NCBI GenBank assembly: GCA_048594885.1
Contig: JBMDXB010000093.1
Coordinates: 62,001-126,000 of the forward strand
Reading direction: 5' to 3'
Source of the DNA: JBMDXB01 sp048594885
GTDB lineage: Bacteria; Acidobacteriota; Vicinamibacteria; Vicinamibacterales; 2-12-FULL-66-21
Length of the DNA: 64,000 nucleotides
Part shown: in pieces, positions 53,928 to 63,567 of the stretch
How the letters are laid out: each line of letters starts with the position of its first letter
How positions within the stretch are numbered: the stretch's first letter is position 1
Program-made: the position numbers and the translations under genes
Notes under the pieces: generated by a model
Seen by the model: only the letters and a program-made list of their open reading frames with translations
Database searches by the model: none
Told to the model about the DNA's origin: nothing

Positions 53928-54863
53928 GTGGCGGAGCATCTGGCCCAGATAAGCCGACGCACCTTTCTGGCGGGCGTCCTTGCGCTTTCGGCGCACGTGC
54001 AGGTGACCGCACGTCAGGGCGGAACGAAGCTCATTCTCCTGGGCACGGGCGGGGGGCCGCGTCCACGAAAAGCGAGTTCCGGTTCAGCGCAAGTCATCGT
54101 GAGCAACGGTGTCGCGTACGTCATCGACTGCGGGGATGGCGTCGCGAGGCAATTGGCGTCTGCCGGCGTCCCGCTCCCGTCGCTGCGCCACATCTTCATC
54201 ACCCATCAGCATTCGGATCACACCGCCGACTACGGCAATCTGATCCTGCTCGCTTGGACGGCCGGGTTAAACTCGCGCGTCGATACGTGGGGACCGCCGC
54301 CGCTCGCACGGATGACGCAACTCTTCTTCGAAATGAATGCCTCGGACATCAACGTCCGCATCGCGAACGAAGACCGACCTTCCCTCGCCCCACTAGTGCA
54401 CGTTCACGAGCTACGCGAAGGCGGCGCATTGATGTCCGAGGAATACGTGAAGGTGACGGCTGCGTTGGTGGATCATCCACCGGTCGTTCCCGCATTCGCC
54501 TACCGATTCGATGCCCGCGATCGCTCCATCGTGATATCTGGCGACACCGCGCCGTCGAAGAACCTGGAGAAGCTCGCCGGCGGCGCCGATGTTCTCGTCC
54601 ACTCGGTGATGTATCCTTCAGCGGTCGATCGACTCGTCGCGCGAGTGCCCAATGCCGCGGCGCTGAAGGCGAGTATCCTGGCGCATCAGACATCGGCCGA
54701 AGACGCCGGTCGCGTCGCGCAGCAAGCGGGCGTCAAGACCTTGGTGTTGTCGCATTTCGTGCCGCCCGACGATCCAGATGTGACTGAGACGATGTGGCGC
54801 GAAGCAGCGTCGCGACACTTTCGAGGAACGGTGATCGTCGGGCGCGATCTCCTAGAGATCTGA
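53928..54863 (+). CDS. Metallo-beta-lactamase-fold hydrolase, Tat-like export signal
   Basis: About 311 residues. SRRTFLAGVLALSAHV looks like a twin-arginine signal. The catalytic motif is THQHSDHT, with earlier LLGTGGGPRP and later ISGDTAPSKNLEK, as in RNase Z-like or arylsulfatase-type MBL enzymes. Exported members are usually not tRNase Z, so an esterase or lactonase is more likely. A related gene lies at 55970. GTG 53928 is the chosen start; ATG 53862 would be longer. Confidence 0.78.
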   Translation: MAEHLAQISRRTFLAGVLALSAHVQVTARQGGTKLILLGTGGGPRPRKASSGSAQVIVSNGVAYVIDCGDGVARQLASAGVPLPSLRHIFITHQHSDHTADYGNLILLAWTAGLNSRVDTWGPPPLARMTQLFFEMNASDINVRIANEDRPSLAPLVHVHELREGGALMSEEYVKVTAALVDHPPVVPAFAYRFDARDRSIVISGDTAPSKNLEKLAGGADVLVHSVMYPSAVDRLVARVPNAAALKASILAHQTSAEDAGRVAQQAGVKTLVLSHFVPPDDPDVTETMWREAASRHFRGTVIVGRDLLEI

Positions 54864-54937
54864 AAGAAGGAAAGCCTACGACGAAGTAGCGGTTCCTTTC
54901 GTCGGCGATGGCGCACCGCAGGCTGGCCCTGATGAAG

Positions 54938-55789
54938 CTATCTGCCAAGATGGCGTCGGAGAAATTCCGTCATCTTGTTTAACTCATCGTCGCGCTGAGC
55001 CGAGTTGGTGAAGAAGGTGTTGTGCCCGCATCCTTCACAGTAAGCCGTCTCGACAGGTTTGTTGTTCGCTCGCAAGGCCATCTCGAATTCACGCGCCAAG
55101 CCAAACTGCGTGTTCTCACCCATGCTATCGGCAGTGCCATGCATAATCAGGATTGGCGCGTTGAACTCCGCTGCGCGCCTCCACAGTCTGAGCGCGTAGC
55201 CCGAGGAATGGAGAACGGACGCCTGCACGTTGTCCTTTGCCAACAAGTACTGTTGCGCAGCTCCGGCGCCCCGGGAGTGCCCGACGAGCGCGAGCCGATC
55301 GACGCGAACGCCAGGACGCGCGCGAGTCGCCTGTACCAAGGCGTCGACGAATTGCACGGCTTCCGGGTACTCGCCGGGCCCCAGGGGCGGAATCTCCGGA
55401 CACGGAATCGGCGGCGTTACCTCATTCACACCCGCACCACCGCCGCCTGAAAACCAGCATCCGGCCACGGCGATGAAGCCACCGCGCGCCAAGTCGTTGG
55501 CCCATTCCACATACTGGCGCGCAAAGCCGTGCGTGCCGTGCAGAACGAGGACCGCAGGAAAAGGACCCGTGCCCGAGGGTCGGGCGATTGCCGCCCGCAT
55601 CGCGCCGAGATCCGGAACAGACACCCTGACCCACTTCACCTGCAAGGTTTCAGTTCCTGCGGGCGCCTCGGTCGCAGTCACCGTTGGCGGGGTCTTCGAG
55701 CTGTCGGACGTTCGCGGTCTTGATCCTTGCCAGGCTGGCGAAACCAAGGTGCCCGCCAGAAAGACCGCGACGAAATGCAATTTCGGCAT
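54938..55789 (-). CDS. Exported alpha/beta hydrolase (dienelactone hydrolase-like)
   Basis: 283 residues with a signal peptide (HFVAVFLAGTLVSPAW). The oxyanion start LVLHGTHGFARQY, nucleophile elbow ALVGHSRGAGAA, Asp in LIMHGTADSMGEN and His in CEGCGHNTFF form a full triad. It hydrolyses an unknown ester or lactone. It lies between the two MBL-type genes on the opposite strand. Confidence 0.82.
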   Translation of the reverse strand: MPKLHFVAVFLAGTLVSPAWQGSRPRTSDSSKTPPTVTATEAPAGTETLQVKWVRVSVPDLGAMRAAIARPSGTGPFPAVLVLHGTHGFARQYVEWANDLARGGFIAVAGCWFSGGGGAGVNEVTPPIPCPEIPPLGPGEYPEAVQFVDALVQATRARPGVRVDRLALVGHSRGAGAAQQYLLAKDNVQASVLHSSGYALRLWRRAAEFNAPILIMHGTADSMGENTQFGLAREFEMALRANNKPVETAYCEGCGHNTFFTNSAQRDDELNKMTEFLRRHLGR

Positions 55790-55969
55790 GAGTACCTTCC
55801 CTCATTACCGCCCGAAGCCCTGAAATCAGGGGCCAACCCGATTACGTCTGCGTGAGCCCAACTGGGCGACCCGTTGATCGTAACCCTTACGATGGCTAGA
55901 CTCCCCCATCATCGGCGGGTTCCTGGATGATGTCGCGCTCTCGGTCGGACGCTGAAAGGGAGGTCTCCT

Positions 55970-56932
55970 TTGCCGCTGTCGCCACAGAAGGTCTGTGCGA
56001 GCCTTCTTCTCGGGATCGTCGTTTTGGGTGGGGGCGCAGTCGCCCAAAGCAAGGACGCTGCTAAACCTGACATCACCGTGACGTTGCTCGGCTCGGGCGG
56101 CGGGCCGAACCCCAATCCAAGACACTTCGGGCCAAGCATTCTCGTTCAAGCCGGCGGCCAAACGCTGCTCTTCGACTGTGGTCGCGGCGCCAGCATACGC
56201 CTCGCCCAGCTCGGGATCCTGCTTGGGCAGGTGCGGACCGTCTTCGTGACGCACCTCCATTCCGATCACATCATCGGGCTGCCGGACCTCGATCTGACCG
56301 GATGGGGCGCGCAGGGGCGCAAGACGCCGTTTCGAGTCTGGGGGCCTTCCGGCACGAAGGCGATGATGGAGCACCTCCAAAAAGCGTTCGAGTTCGACAT
56401 CCATATTCGCCGTGACATCGACGAGAAGTTTGTCAAGGAAGGCATCGAGGTATCGAGTACTGACATCAACGAGGGAGTGGTTTTCCAGGAAGGAGGAGTA
56501 ACGGTCAAAGCGTTTCGCGTCGATCACCGGCCCATCGAGCCGGCATTCGGCTACCGTGTCGACTACGCCGGCCGATCCGTGGCCATGTCGGGGGACACGC
56601 GCTTCTCGGAGAACCCCATCGAACAGGCCAAGGGCGTCGACTTACTGATTGTCGCGCACCACATCACCGCCGAAGAGGCGGGTGTCGATATTGTCAATTT
56701 CGGCTTGTGTCGCGGCCAAGAGGTTAATGCGCAAAGCGACGTTCGTTGCCGCGGTCGTATCCACGAGGCAATCGATCCGGCCGAAGTGCGGGCTCGCCTT
56801 AGTAAATTGTTCGCACGCGTCAAGCCGCGGCTTGCGGTCTACGCCCATATTTCGGATGCCGACCTCATCACGCATCGAGCCTGTGGCCGGTCTCGCACGG
56901 CTCCGCCTCGGTCGATCACCTATCGGTATTGA
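55970..56932 (+). CDS. Metallo-beta-lactamase-fold hydrolase, C-terminus cut short
   Basis: TTG start preceded by a GGGAGG ribosome-binding sequence. A signal peptide (VCASLLLGIVVLGGGAVAQ) leads to an MBL fold: LLGSGGGPNPNPRHFG, THLHSDHIIGLPDL, SGDTRFSENPIEQ. The end, FARVKPRLAVYAHISDADLI, is then replaced by an unlike tail (RSRTAPPRSITYRY), as if the last part were lost. The related gene at 53928 keeps a longer matching end. It ends in a TTGA overlap with the next gene. Confidence 0.7.
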   Translation: MPLSPQKVCASLLLGIVVLGGGAVAQSKDAAKPDITVTLLGSGGGPNPNPRHFGPSILVQAGGQTLLFDCGRGASIRLAQLGILLGQVRTVFVTHLHSDHIIGLPDLDLTGWGAQGRKTPFRVWGPSGTKAMMEHLQKAFEFDIHIRRDIDEKFVKEGIEVSSTDINEGVVFQEGGVTVKAFRVDHRPIEPAFGYRVDYAGRSVAMSGDTRFSENPIEQAKGVDLLIVAHHITAEEAGVDIVNFGLCRGQEVNAQSDVRCRGRIHEAIDPAEVRARLSKLFARVKPRLAVYAHISDADLITHRACGRSRTAPPRSITYRY

Positions 56933-57636
56933 GTGCCGTCGGTATGCGGCAGGTGCTCGTCGAGCTCGCACCGAGGTTCGAGCGTGCTACCGGACACTCG
57001 CTGCGTCTTACGTTTGACAGTGCCGCGACGATCGTGCGCCGCATCGAGGCTGGCGAGGCTGCGGACGTTGTGTTCGTTCCTCACGACGCGGCGCGCCGGT
57101 TAGCAGCTACGCGCAAGGTCCTCACAGATTCGATCACTGACATGGCAAGCTCGCGCGTCGGAGTGGCGGTCCGCGCGGGAGCGCCACGTCCTGACATCGC
57201 GTCGGCGGCCGCGCTTCGACAGACGCTTCTGGCCGCGCGGTCCGTCGCCCGGCCGGACCCGGCGCAGGGTGGATCGAGCGGTCTGCACATTCAGAAGACA
57301 TTCGAACGGCTCGGCATCGCTGACGCGATGGCGGCGAAGTCGATCCTGTCCAGCCATCCCGACAGAGAAGAGGAGATGCCGGCCGCACGGGTGGCGCGGG
57401 GCGAAGCGGAGATCGCGCTGCACCAGATCCAGGAACTGCTGGCCGTTGGCGGCGTCGTGTTGATCGGTCCACTGCCGGGCGATCTCGACGGCCAATTCAT
57501 GTTCTCAGCCGCCGTCGTGAGCGGAACAGCGCATGCCGATGCCGGAAGGACACTGATCGCCTTCCTCGCCTCGCCGCAGGCCAGGGCGGTGATGAACAGC
57601 AAAGGGATGCAAGCCGCGGCCGGTCAAGTGAAATGA
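56929..57636 (+). CDS. ModA-like periplasmic binding protein, 5' end missing
   Basis: 235 residues. AVGMRQVLVELAPRFERATG, DSAATIVRRIEAGEAADVVF, and the end AFLASPQARAVMNSKGM match molybdate-type substrate-binding proteins. There is no signal peptide; the mature domain begins just after the overlap with the previous gene. In the same frame, codons before the start read HLSVLS, as if the missing first strand lay upstream. The two genes look joined by a deletion. ATG 56944 is another start. Confidence 0.68.
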   Translation: MSAVGMRQVLVELAPRFERATGHSLRLTFDSAATIVRRIEAGEAADVVFVPHDAARRLAATRKVLTDSITDMASSRVGVAVRAGAPRPDIASAAALRQTLLAARSVARPDPAQGGSSGLHIQKTFERLGIADAMAAKSILSSHPDREEEMPAARVARGEAEIALHQIQELLAVGGVVLIGPLPGDLDGQFMFSAAVVSGTAHADAGRTLIAFLASPQARAVMNSKGMQAAAGQVK

Positions 57637-57653
57637 CCGCAGGGGAGGCAAAC

Positions 57654-58331
57654 ATGACGCGCGCGTATGAATGGTCGGCGGGGATGGTCACGGCGCTGGT
57701 TATCCTGACGACGAGCACCGCGTCGGCGCAGTTCATGGCGACGTGCGTTCCCGATTCACCCGAGCGGCGCGGCGAGATCGGCTGCAGCATCATTCAGACC
57801 AAGACGCTTCCGGACGGCCTCAGTGAGCCGGTGTTCTGGCACATCGATCGCTTCGAGTCGGCGGAGCGGGCGCGCGCCGCCGTTGGACCGGCAAGTATCG
57901 CCTTCGATGCAGCCAAGACCTGGTGGCTGATGACGATCGAGCGGGACACCATGGATCATCACGGTGGCCAACACGTGACACAGGTCGGGCCGCTGCCGCT
58001 GCCCCGAGCGGCGAGGTACGCGATGGTCGTCCAATCGGCGCTGTTCCTGCCCGGCATGTACTCGCTCCCGCACCACCATTCCGGGGTTGAAGCGGTCTAC
58101 GTGCTCGAGGGCGAAGCCTGCTACGAGACACCCACACGCGCAGCGATGCTGCGGAAGGGTGAGACGCTCACCATGTCCAGCAACACGCCGATGCGCGCTG
58201 TGGTCACGGGCACGACGCGTCGTCATGTGTTGGCGGTCATCGTCCATGATGCCGCTCAACCAGCCACCATGCAGATGAAAGAGGGGACCGGGCCGACGCT
58301 CGTCGCGTGCGGCCAGATTCCCCGAGGATGA
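57654..58331 (+). CDS. Exported cupin-domain protein
   Basis: 225 residues, start ATG 57654 after AGGGGAGG. A signal peptide (MVTALVILTTSTASAQ) and a cupin motif GMYSLPHHHSGVEAVYVLEGE (His-rich metal site), then LRKGETLTM and NTPMRAV. The first half (WHIDRFESAERARAA) is also typical of a small cupin family. Function unknown, perhaps an oxygenase or isomerase. Confidence 0.78.
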   Translation: MTRAYEWSAGMVTALVILTTSTASAQFMATCVPDSPERRGEIGCSIIQTKTLPDGLSEPVFWHIDRFESAERARAAVGPASIAFDAAKTWWLMTIERDTMDHHGGQHVTQVGPLPLPRAARYAMVVQSALFLPGMYSLPHHHSGVEAVYVLEGEACYETPTRAAMLRKGETLTMSSNTPMRAVVTGTTRRHVLAVIVHDAAQPATMQMKEGTGPTLVACGQIPRG

Positions 58332-58337
58332 TGAGCG

Positions 58338-60134
58338 ATGCGGAAATACGTGATCGCCTCAGTCGTTTTCTTGGTCCTGTCACAGCCTTTGACCGGCCAG
58401 CGCGCCACGCCATCCGGTGAGCAGGTCTACGGCATCGCATTCGCCAGCTTCGCGCCGCTCAATACGGACGTCGTCATCGCCGACGGCGACGGCAGCAACG
58501 CGAAGCCCTTGATCGCCCACCCGGACCTCGATTACAACCCGTCGTTCTCCCCGGACGGCGGTTGGGTCGTGTTCACGTCGACACGTCACGGGAACGCCGA
58601 TCTGTACCGCGTGCGTCCGTCGGGCGAAGGCCTCGAGCGTCTCACAGACGATTCGGCATTCGACGATCAGGCGGTGATCTCTCCAGACGGCCGATATCTG
58701 GCGTTCGTCTCCAGTCGAAGCGGACAGGCGGACATCTGGATTCTCGAACTTGGAACGGGCGCCGCTCGCAATCTCACGAATCATCCTGCCGGCGATTTCC
58801 GTCCGTCCTGGTCCCCGGACGGTCAGTGGATCGCGTTTTCGTCCGATCGAGATTCCCGAAGGCCGATGTTCACCTTCGCTGTCCTCCACTCAACGGAGAT
58901 CTTCGTCGTCCGCGCCGACGGGTCGGATCTCCGACGGGTCACGTCGCGTAACGCGGCCGCGGGCAGTCCCTCGTGGTCGCAGGACGGAAAGCGTCTGGTC
59001 TTTTACGAGGCGGAAATCGCTGACGTCTAGAAGATTCGGAGCGCGGTGCGGGACCGCGGCTCAACGCAGATCGTCAGCATCGATCTCGAAACCGGGAGGC
59101 GACAGGTGCTCACGGACGGTCCGGGCGAGAAGTGGTCACCACGCTGGATCGGTCGGGATCGCATCGGGTACGTCATTCGCGATCCGAATGCCGACGGTGG
59201 CGTGGCCTTCATCCCCGCCGCCTCGGGTGCTCGCGGCGAGATGCGAAATCCGAACTGGTCGCCGGACGGCCGACGAATGGTCTTTCACCGCGACGTCGAC
59301 AGCCGCTGGCCGCCAGTGCGTCGATGGGCGAGTCGCGATCCATCTTTTCAATTGCAACGAACCGGCGTCTTTCCGTCGTACTCGCCCGCCGGCGATCGGC
59401 TCGTGGTCAACGACGAGAAAGCTGGGATTCTCCACAACAGCATCCTCGTCATGAACGCGGACGGCTCGGCGCGGTCGGTGCTGTTTGGGGATCCGCAGCG
59501 CAGCGCCCTTGCTCCCGCGTGGTCGCCTGAAGGAGACCGCATCGCCGCGGGAGTCGGCCGCTTCTTCCAGGGGGCGCAGGGACCGTCGACAGCAGACATC
59601 GCGGTGATGAGCGTGGACGGCAAGAACGTCCGAGTCCTTACCGACGGATCGGCGAACTACGGGCTCCCAAGCTGGTCGCCGGATGGACGGCAAATCGTGT
59701 TCCGGCTGGCCGGAAAAGATCGCAATGGCCTCGTGATCGCCAATGTGGCAACGGGCGCGATGCGCACGCTGACCTCCGGCGAGGCGCACGACAATTTTCC
59801 TTCGTGGTCGCCGAAAGACGACCGCATTGCCTTCACGAGTGATCGAGATGGCGATTATGAGATCTACACGATACGCACGGATGGCAGCGATCTTCGCCGG
59901 TTGACGTATTCACCGGGCAACGACGCTCACAACGCCTGGTCGCAAGATGGCGAGTGGATCGTTTTCACGAGCGCGCGCAGAGGGTTCAAGGATGAGTCTG
60001 CCCTTCACCCGTTCAACCCGCAGCCTTACGGCGATCTATATGTGATGCGGACCGATGGCTCGGATGTGCGGATGCTCAGCGACGATCAGTTCGAGGATGG
60101 AACACCGGCTTGGATTCCCAGGCGGGGCCGCTAG
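58338..60134 (+). pseudogene. TolB-like PD40 beta-propeller protein with in-frame amber stop
   Basis: One frame from 58338 to 60134 is interrupted by a TAG at 59028-59030. Before it, a signal peptide (YVIASVVFLVLSQPLTG) and PD40 repeats (NPSFSPDGGWVVFTST, RPSWSPDGQWIAFSSD). After it, the repeats continue (SPRWIGRDRIGYVIRD, LPSWSPDGRQIVFR, FPSWSPKDDRIAFTSDRDG). About 598 codons in all. Either one point mutation has broken it, or two parts are made. A GTG at 59046 could restart. Role: probably periplasmic protein binding, as for TolB-like proteins. Confidence 0.82.
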
Positions 60135-60328
60135 CGCCGTGTTTATCCACACTCGGCCCTAAGATCGAACGTTCTCAACGGGCGGTTCGATCGCATTCGT
60201 CGCGATGCCGGCTGCGCCGACAGTCGTTGCGGGCGCGGGGCATAACTTACCGATGCGGGTCCAAATCGCGCGCCGGATCAAATATCTCTGTAAGTAGTTG
60301 TTACTGTTTCAGTGAGGGGAATGGATTT

Positions 60329-60378
60329 GGGGGGCTCGCAACCCACATTATCTGCAGCTCTGGCGACCTGCGGCGTAA
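60329..60378 (+). pseudogene. Remnant of a recombinase 3' end (site D)
   Basis: The 50 nt GGGGGGCTCGCAACCC to CGGCGTAA match the last codons of recombinase 2 with few changes. Translation gives ARNPHYLQLWRPAA before a stop, against ARNQHYLQLWKPAA. The bases before it do not match a recombinase. It marks the right end of the accessory region and lies in the gap 60135-60328, which shows nothing else. Confidence 0.82.
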
Positions 60379-60699
60379 AGCGGCTTGCTAAACGTCGATC
60401 AGCCTGTCGGGCCATCATCGCCTTCCTCGTAAATCTTTCATGACCCAACACATCTCCTCGCCTCCGAATTCGCGGCTGTTGGTTGTGATGATGCGGGTTG
60501 GCGCCCCACAGGGACATCTTGGGGACAGTCTCGCATGCGCAATCGCAGCCACAGAGATACGGCAATAGCCGCCTTGCCGCCCTGCAATCTGATCGTGTGC
60601 GCGACGCGGTTTCGCCGCTGGCCCACCTCTCGCTCTCGTCAATGGCGCACCCTCCACTTGCTGGCAATCTCCTCGCGCCTTCCAGCGATAACTGTGGGA
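60379..60699. other. Non-coding gap, nothing recognised
   Basis: 321 nt between the recombinase remnant and the kinase gene (which ends here on the minus strand). Short frames only. No hairpin with a T-run was found. Confidence 0.4.
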
Positions 60700-63567
60700 T
60701 TAATGCGTTGACGGTTTCCAGTTCATCACGAGCGTGATCGGTCGCGGGTTGACCTCAGACTCCACGTTTATTAGGAACCGGCCGTCGGGTGCGACGTCGT
60801 ACTGATGCCCGTATCCGATCACGTTGACCCCGCCTCCCACACGTCGGGTCTTGAACAACGCGACCGGCGCGTCCGCCGAAAGTGTTGTCGGCGTACGCCG
60901 AATTGGCACTGCCATCAACGTCGCGTCGGGCGCCAGATAATACAGTTCTTTTCCGTTGTGCGACCACCGCGCGTACACCCCGCCGCCGGTGGAGATCGGA
61001 ATCGGAATGCCCGGACCGGGAAACGGTCGCAGGTAGACTTCGAATCGTCCGGTCTCGTTCGATTGGTACGCGATCCACCGGCCATCAGGCGAAAACTGGC
61101 CCCACATCTCGTTGGCCGCGGTAGCCAGAAACACTCTGGGCACGCGGGTGTCCTGAGGCAGTAGCCACACATCCGTGCCGGTTTTTGGATCGGGCGCGAA
61201 GTACAGCAAGAACTGACCGTCCGGTGACCAATCGGTGAGGATCGCGTCCTTCGGCCATTCGAGCAGCACCTCGTCATCGTCGGTGTCGGTCGATGACCGC
61301 ACGGAGAGTTGCACCAGTCCGGCTCCGACGGATGCGAACGCGACACGGTCGCCGTTCCACGACCAGACGGGATATCGCGCCATGCGCTCGTCGCTCGTGC
61401 GCGTGAACAACACCTGATGACTGGAATCCAGCAGCCACAGGGCGGTCGCATTCTTGACGGTCCGCTCCGCGACGACGCGGCGCCCATCGGGCGACAGCGC
61501 GAGATTCGACACGCCGGTGTCCAGGGACGAGCCGAGCGTCCCAATCGCACGTCCGGATCGATCGAACCAGGCGAGTTGGCTCACCGGTCCGCGGCCGGAG
61601 CGATACGCGAACACCGCCGTGTCTGACGTGGAGATGGCAGCGCCCCCCGTCATCGTGTCGAACGCCACCGAGTCCGCCAGCGTGATCGGTGCGCCGGTGA
61701 CAACGCGCCGGCTGGAGTCGAACTGCTGTGCCAGGAGCACGCCCTGCCGGGCATACAGCAGCCAGCCCGGAGCCAAGTACGCACCTTGTGAGTCGGAGGC
61801 GACCACCCGAGTCGTTTGCGAAGAATCGAGAGAACCGACATATACCCCACGAATGGCATCAGGGCCGCCAGCAAAGAACAGGAACTCTCGTCCGCCTGGG
61901 AGAAACTGCGGATAGCGGTGGCCGGTCGATTGCGTCACCGGCGAAGTGGCGATGTCGGTGGCGTCTCCCGCGGCGTTGATGCGCAGCAGCCCCGTTACGG
62001 AATCCGAGATGGTGCGGGGCATTCTTCCCGAAAACAGGATGTTCCCGCCGGCACCCCACGCTGCTGCGGTGCCGGCCATGATTGAGGTCAACGTCTGCGG
62101 CGCGCCGCCGGCCGCGTCAATCCGTTTGAGTTCGGTGAACGCGAAGTACCCTATGGAACGGCTGTCAGGAGACCAGAACGGCCGACGCGCGCCTTGCGTT
62201 CCGGGTAATGGTTGTGCCTGCTCGGCGTCGAGCGGACGCACCCAGAGCGTGGGCTGTCCCTGATAGTCGCCGACGAATGCGAGTCGACGCCCGTCGGGCG
62301 AGAGCGCGAACGAGAGCGGATCGGAGGTCCACGGCGTGGCGATGTCGACCACCCGCGTCTCCGGTCCCGCAGGTACCGTCCGCAGGAACACCAGGCCAAA
62401 CGCGACGGCCAACACAACAGCCAATCCCGCAAAGACGCGCGTCCGGTAGCGAGCATGCCATGCCGCGGCCGGTGCGTCATTCGCATAGTCGCGCGCCGCG
62501 TCCTCCACCTCGATTCGCGCGTCGGCGATGTGATGCAGCCGTCGCTTCGGATCGCGTTCGAGACAGCGGCGCAGCAGCCGCTGGATGCCGTCCGGAACAG
62601 TCGGCGGCAAGTGTCGCCACTCGGGCTCCTGTTCTAGAATCACGCCGAGCGTCTCGGAGAGCGTGGCGCCTGCGAACGCCCGGTGGCCCGTAAGCATTTC
62701 GTAGAGCACGCAGCCGAACGCCCAAATGTCGGCCCGCTGGTCGACGCGTTCTCCGCGCGCCTGCTCCGGGCTCATGTAAGCCGGCGTTCCAGCGATGACG
62801 CCTTCCTGTATCGGACCCGTTCCGCCCTCGCCCTGCGTGCAGACATCGCGCTCGTCCGCGGAAAGAGCTGTCGCCAGACCGAAGTCGAGGATCTTCACGT
62901 CGCCAGTGCCGGTGAGCTTGATATTCGCCGGCTTCAGATCGCGGTGCACGATCCCTCTGTCGTGCGCCGCTTCGAGCGCTTCAGCGATCTGACGGGCGAT
63001 TTCGAACGTGCGAGTCATCGTCAGCGGTCTGCCTGCGAGTTGCTCGGAGAGCGTCGGCCCTTCAATGAGCTCCATCACGAGCGCGCAAACACCGTTGGAT
63101 ACTTCGAGGCTGTGAATCGTCGCGATGTGCGGGTGATTCAGCGACGCCAGCAGGCGTGCCTCTCGCTCGAGCCGCGCGATCCGCTCGGCGTCAAGAGAGA
63201 GTGTCCCCGGTAGAACCTTGACGGCGACGTCTCGCCCGAGGCGGGTGTCGCGCGCGCGATAGACCTCACCCATCGCCCCGCTGTCGAGCGGACCGACGAT
63301 TCGGTACGCGCCGAGTTCGACGCCCGCCGCCAACGTGTCGGCAACTGAGCGATCCGACGCTGCCTCGCCGACGAGCGCGGCAATCGCGGGCGTTTCGGCA
63401 AACCCACCGGCGGCAGCGTGCGCGGCGAGGAGCGACTCCACCTCCTGCCTGAGCGCGGCGTCGTCCTGACACGCCTCGGATAAGAACGGCCCACGCTCCT
63501 GTGGTGATCGTGCGAGCGCGGCGTGGAAGATGTCCTTCACCCGCGGCCAGCGGTCTGCATCCGTCAT
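60700..63567 (-). CDS. Ser/Thr protein kinase with C-terminal PD40 beta-propeller
   Basis: 955 residues. A helical start (RWPRVKDIFHAALARSPQER) is common in this kinase group. The kinase domain has PLDSGAMGEVYRARD, VAVKVLPG, IVHRDLKPANIKL and ILDFGLATA. A TM helix (VFAGLAVVLAVAFGLVFL) leads to about 550 residues of PD40-type propeller (SFALSPDGRRLAFVG, ARYPVWSWNGDRVAF) outside the membrane. It may phosphorylate cytoplasmic targets in response to a ligand of the propeller. It overlaps the sigma gene by ATGA. Confidence 0.92.
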   Translation of the reverse strand: MTDADRWPRVKDIFHAALARSPQERGPFLSEACQDDAALRQEVESLLAAHAAAGGFAETPAIAALVGEAASDRSVADTLAAGVELGAYRIVGPLDSGAMGEVYRARDTRLGRDVAVKVLPGTLSLDAERIARLEREARLLASLNHPHIATIHSLEVSNGVCALVMELIEGPTLSEQLAGRPLTMTRTFEIARQIAEALEAAHDRGIVHRDLKPANIKLTGTGDVKILDFGLATALSADERDVCTQGEGGTGPIQEGVIAGTPAYMSPEQARGERVDQRADIWAFGCVLYEMLTGHRAFAGATLSETLGVILEQEPEWRHLPPTVPDGIQRLLRRCLERDPKRRLHHIADARIEVEDAARDYANDAPAAAWHARYRTRVFAGLAVVLAVAFGLVFLRTVPAGPETRVVDIATPWTSDPLSFALSPDGRRLAFVGDYQGQPTLWVRPLDAEQAQPLPGTQGARRPFWSPDSRSIGYFAFTELKRIDAAGGAPQTLTSIMAGTAAAWGAGGNILFSGRMPRTISDSVTGLLRINAAGDATDIATSPVTQSTGHRYPQFLPGGREFLFFAGGPDAIRGVYVGSLDSSQTTRVVASDSQGAYLAPGWLLYARQGVLLAQQFDSSRRVVTGAPITLADSVAFDTMTGGAAISTSDTAVFAYRSGRGPVSQLAWFDRSGRAIGTLGSSLDTGVSNLALSPDGRRVVAERTVKNATALWLLDSSHQVLFTRTSDERMARYPVWSWNGDRVAFASVGAGLVQLSVRSSTDTDDDEVLLEWPKDAILTDWSPDGQFLLYFAPDPKTGTDVWLLPQDTRVPRVFLATAANEMWGQFSPDGRWIAYQSNETGRFEVYLRPFPGPGIPIPISTGGGVYARWSHNGKELYYLAPDATLMAVPIRRTPTTLSADAPVALFKTRRVGGGVNVIGYGHQYDVAPDGRFLINVESEVNPRPITLVMNWKPSTH

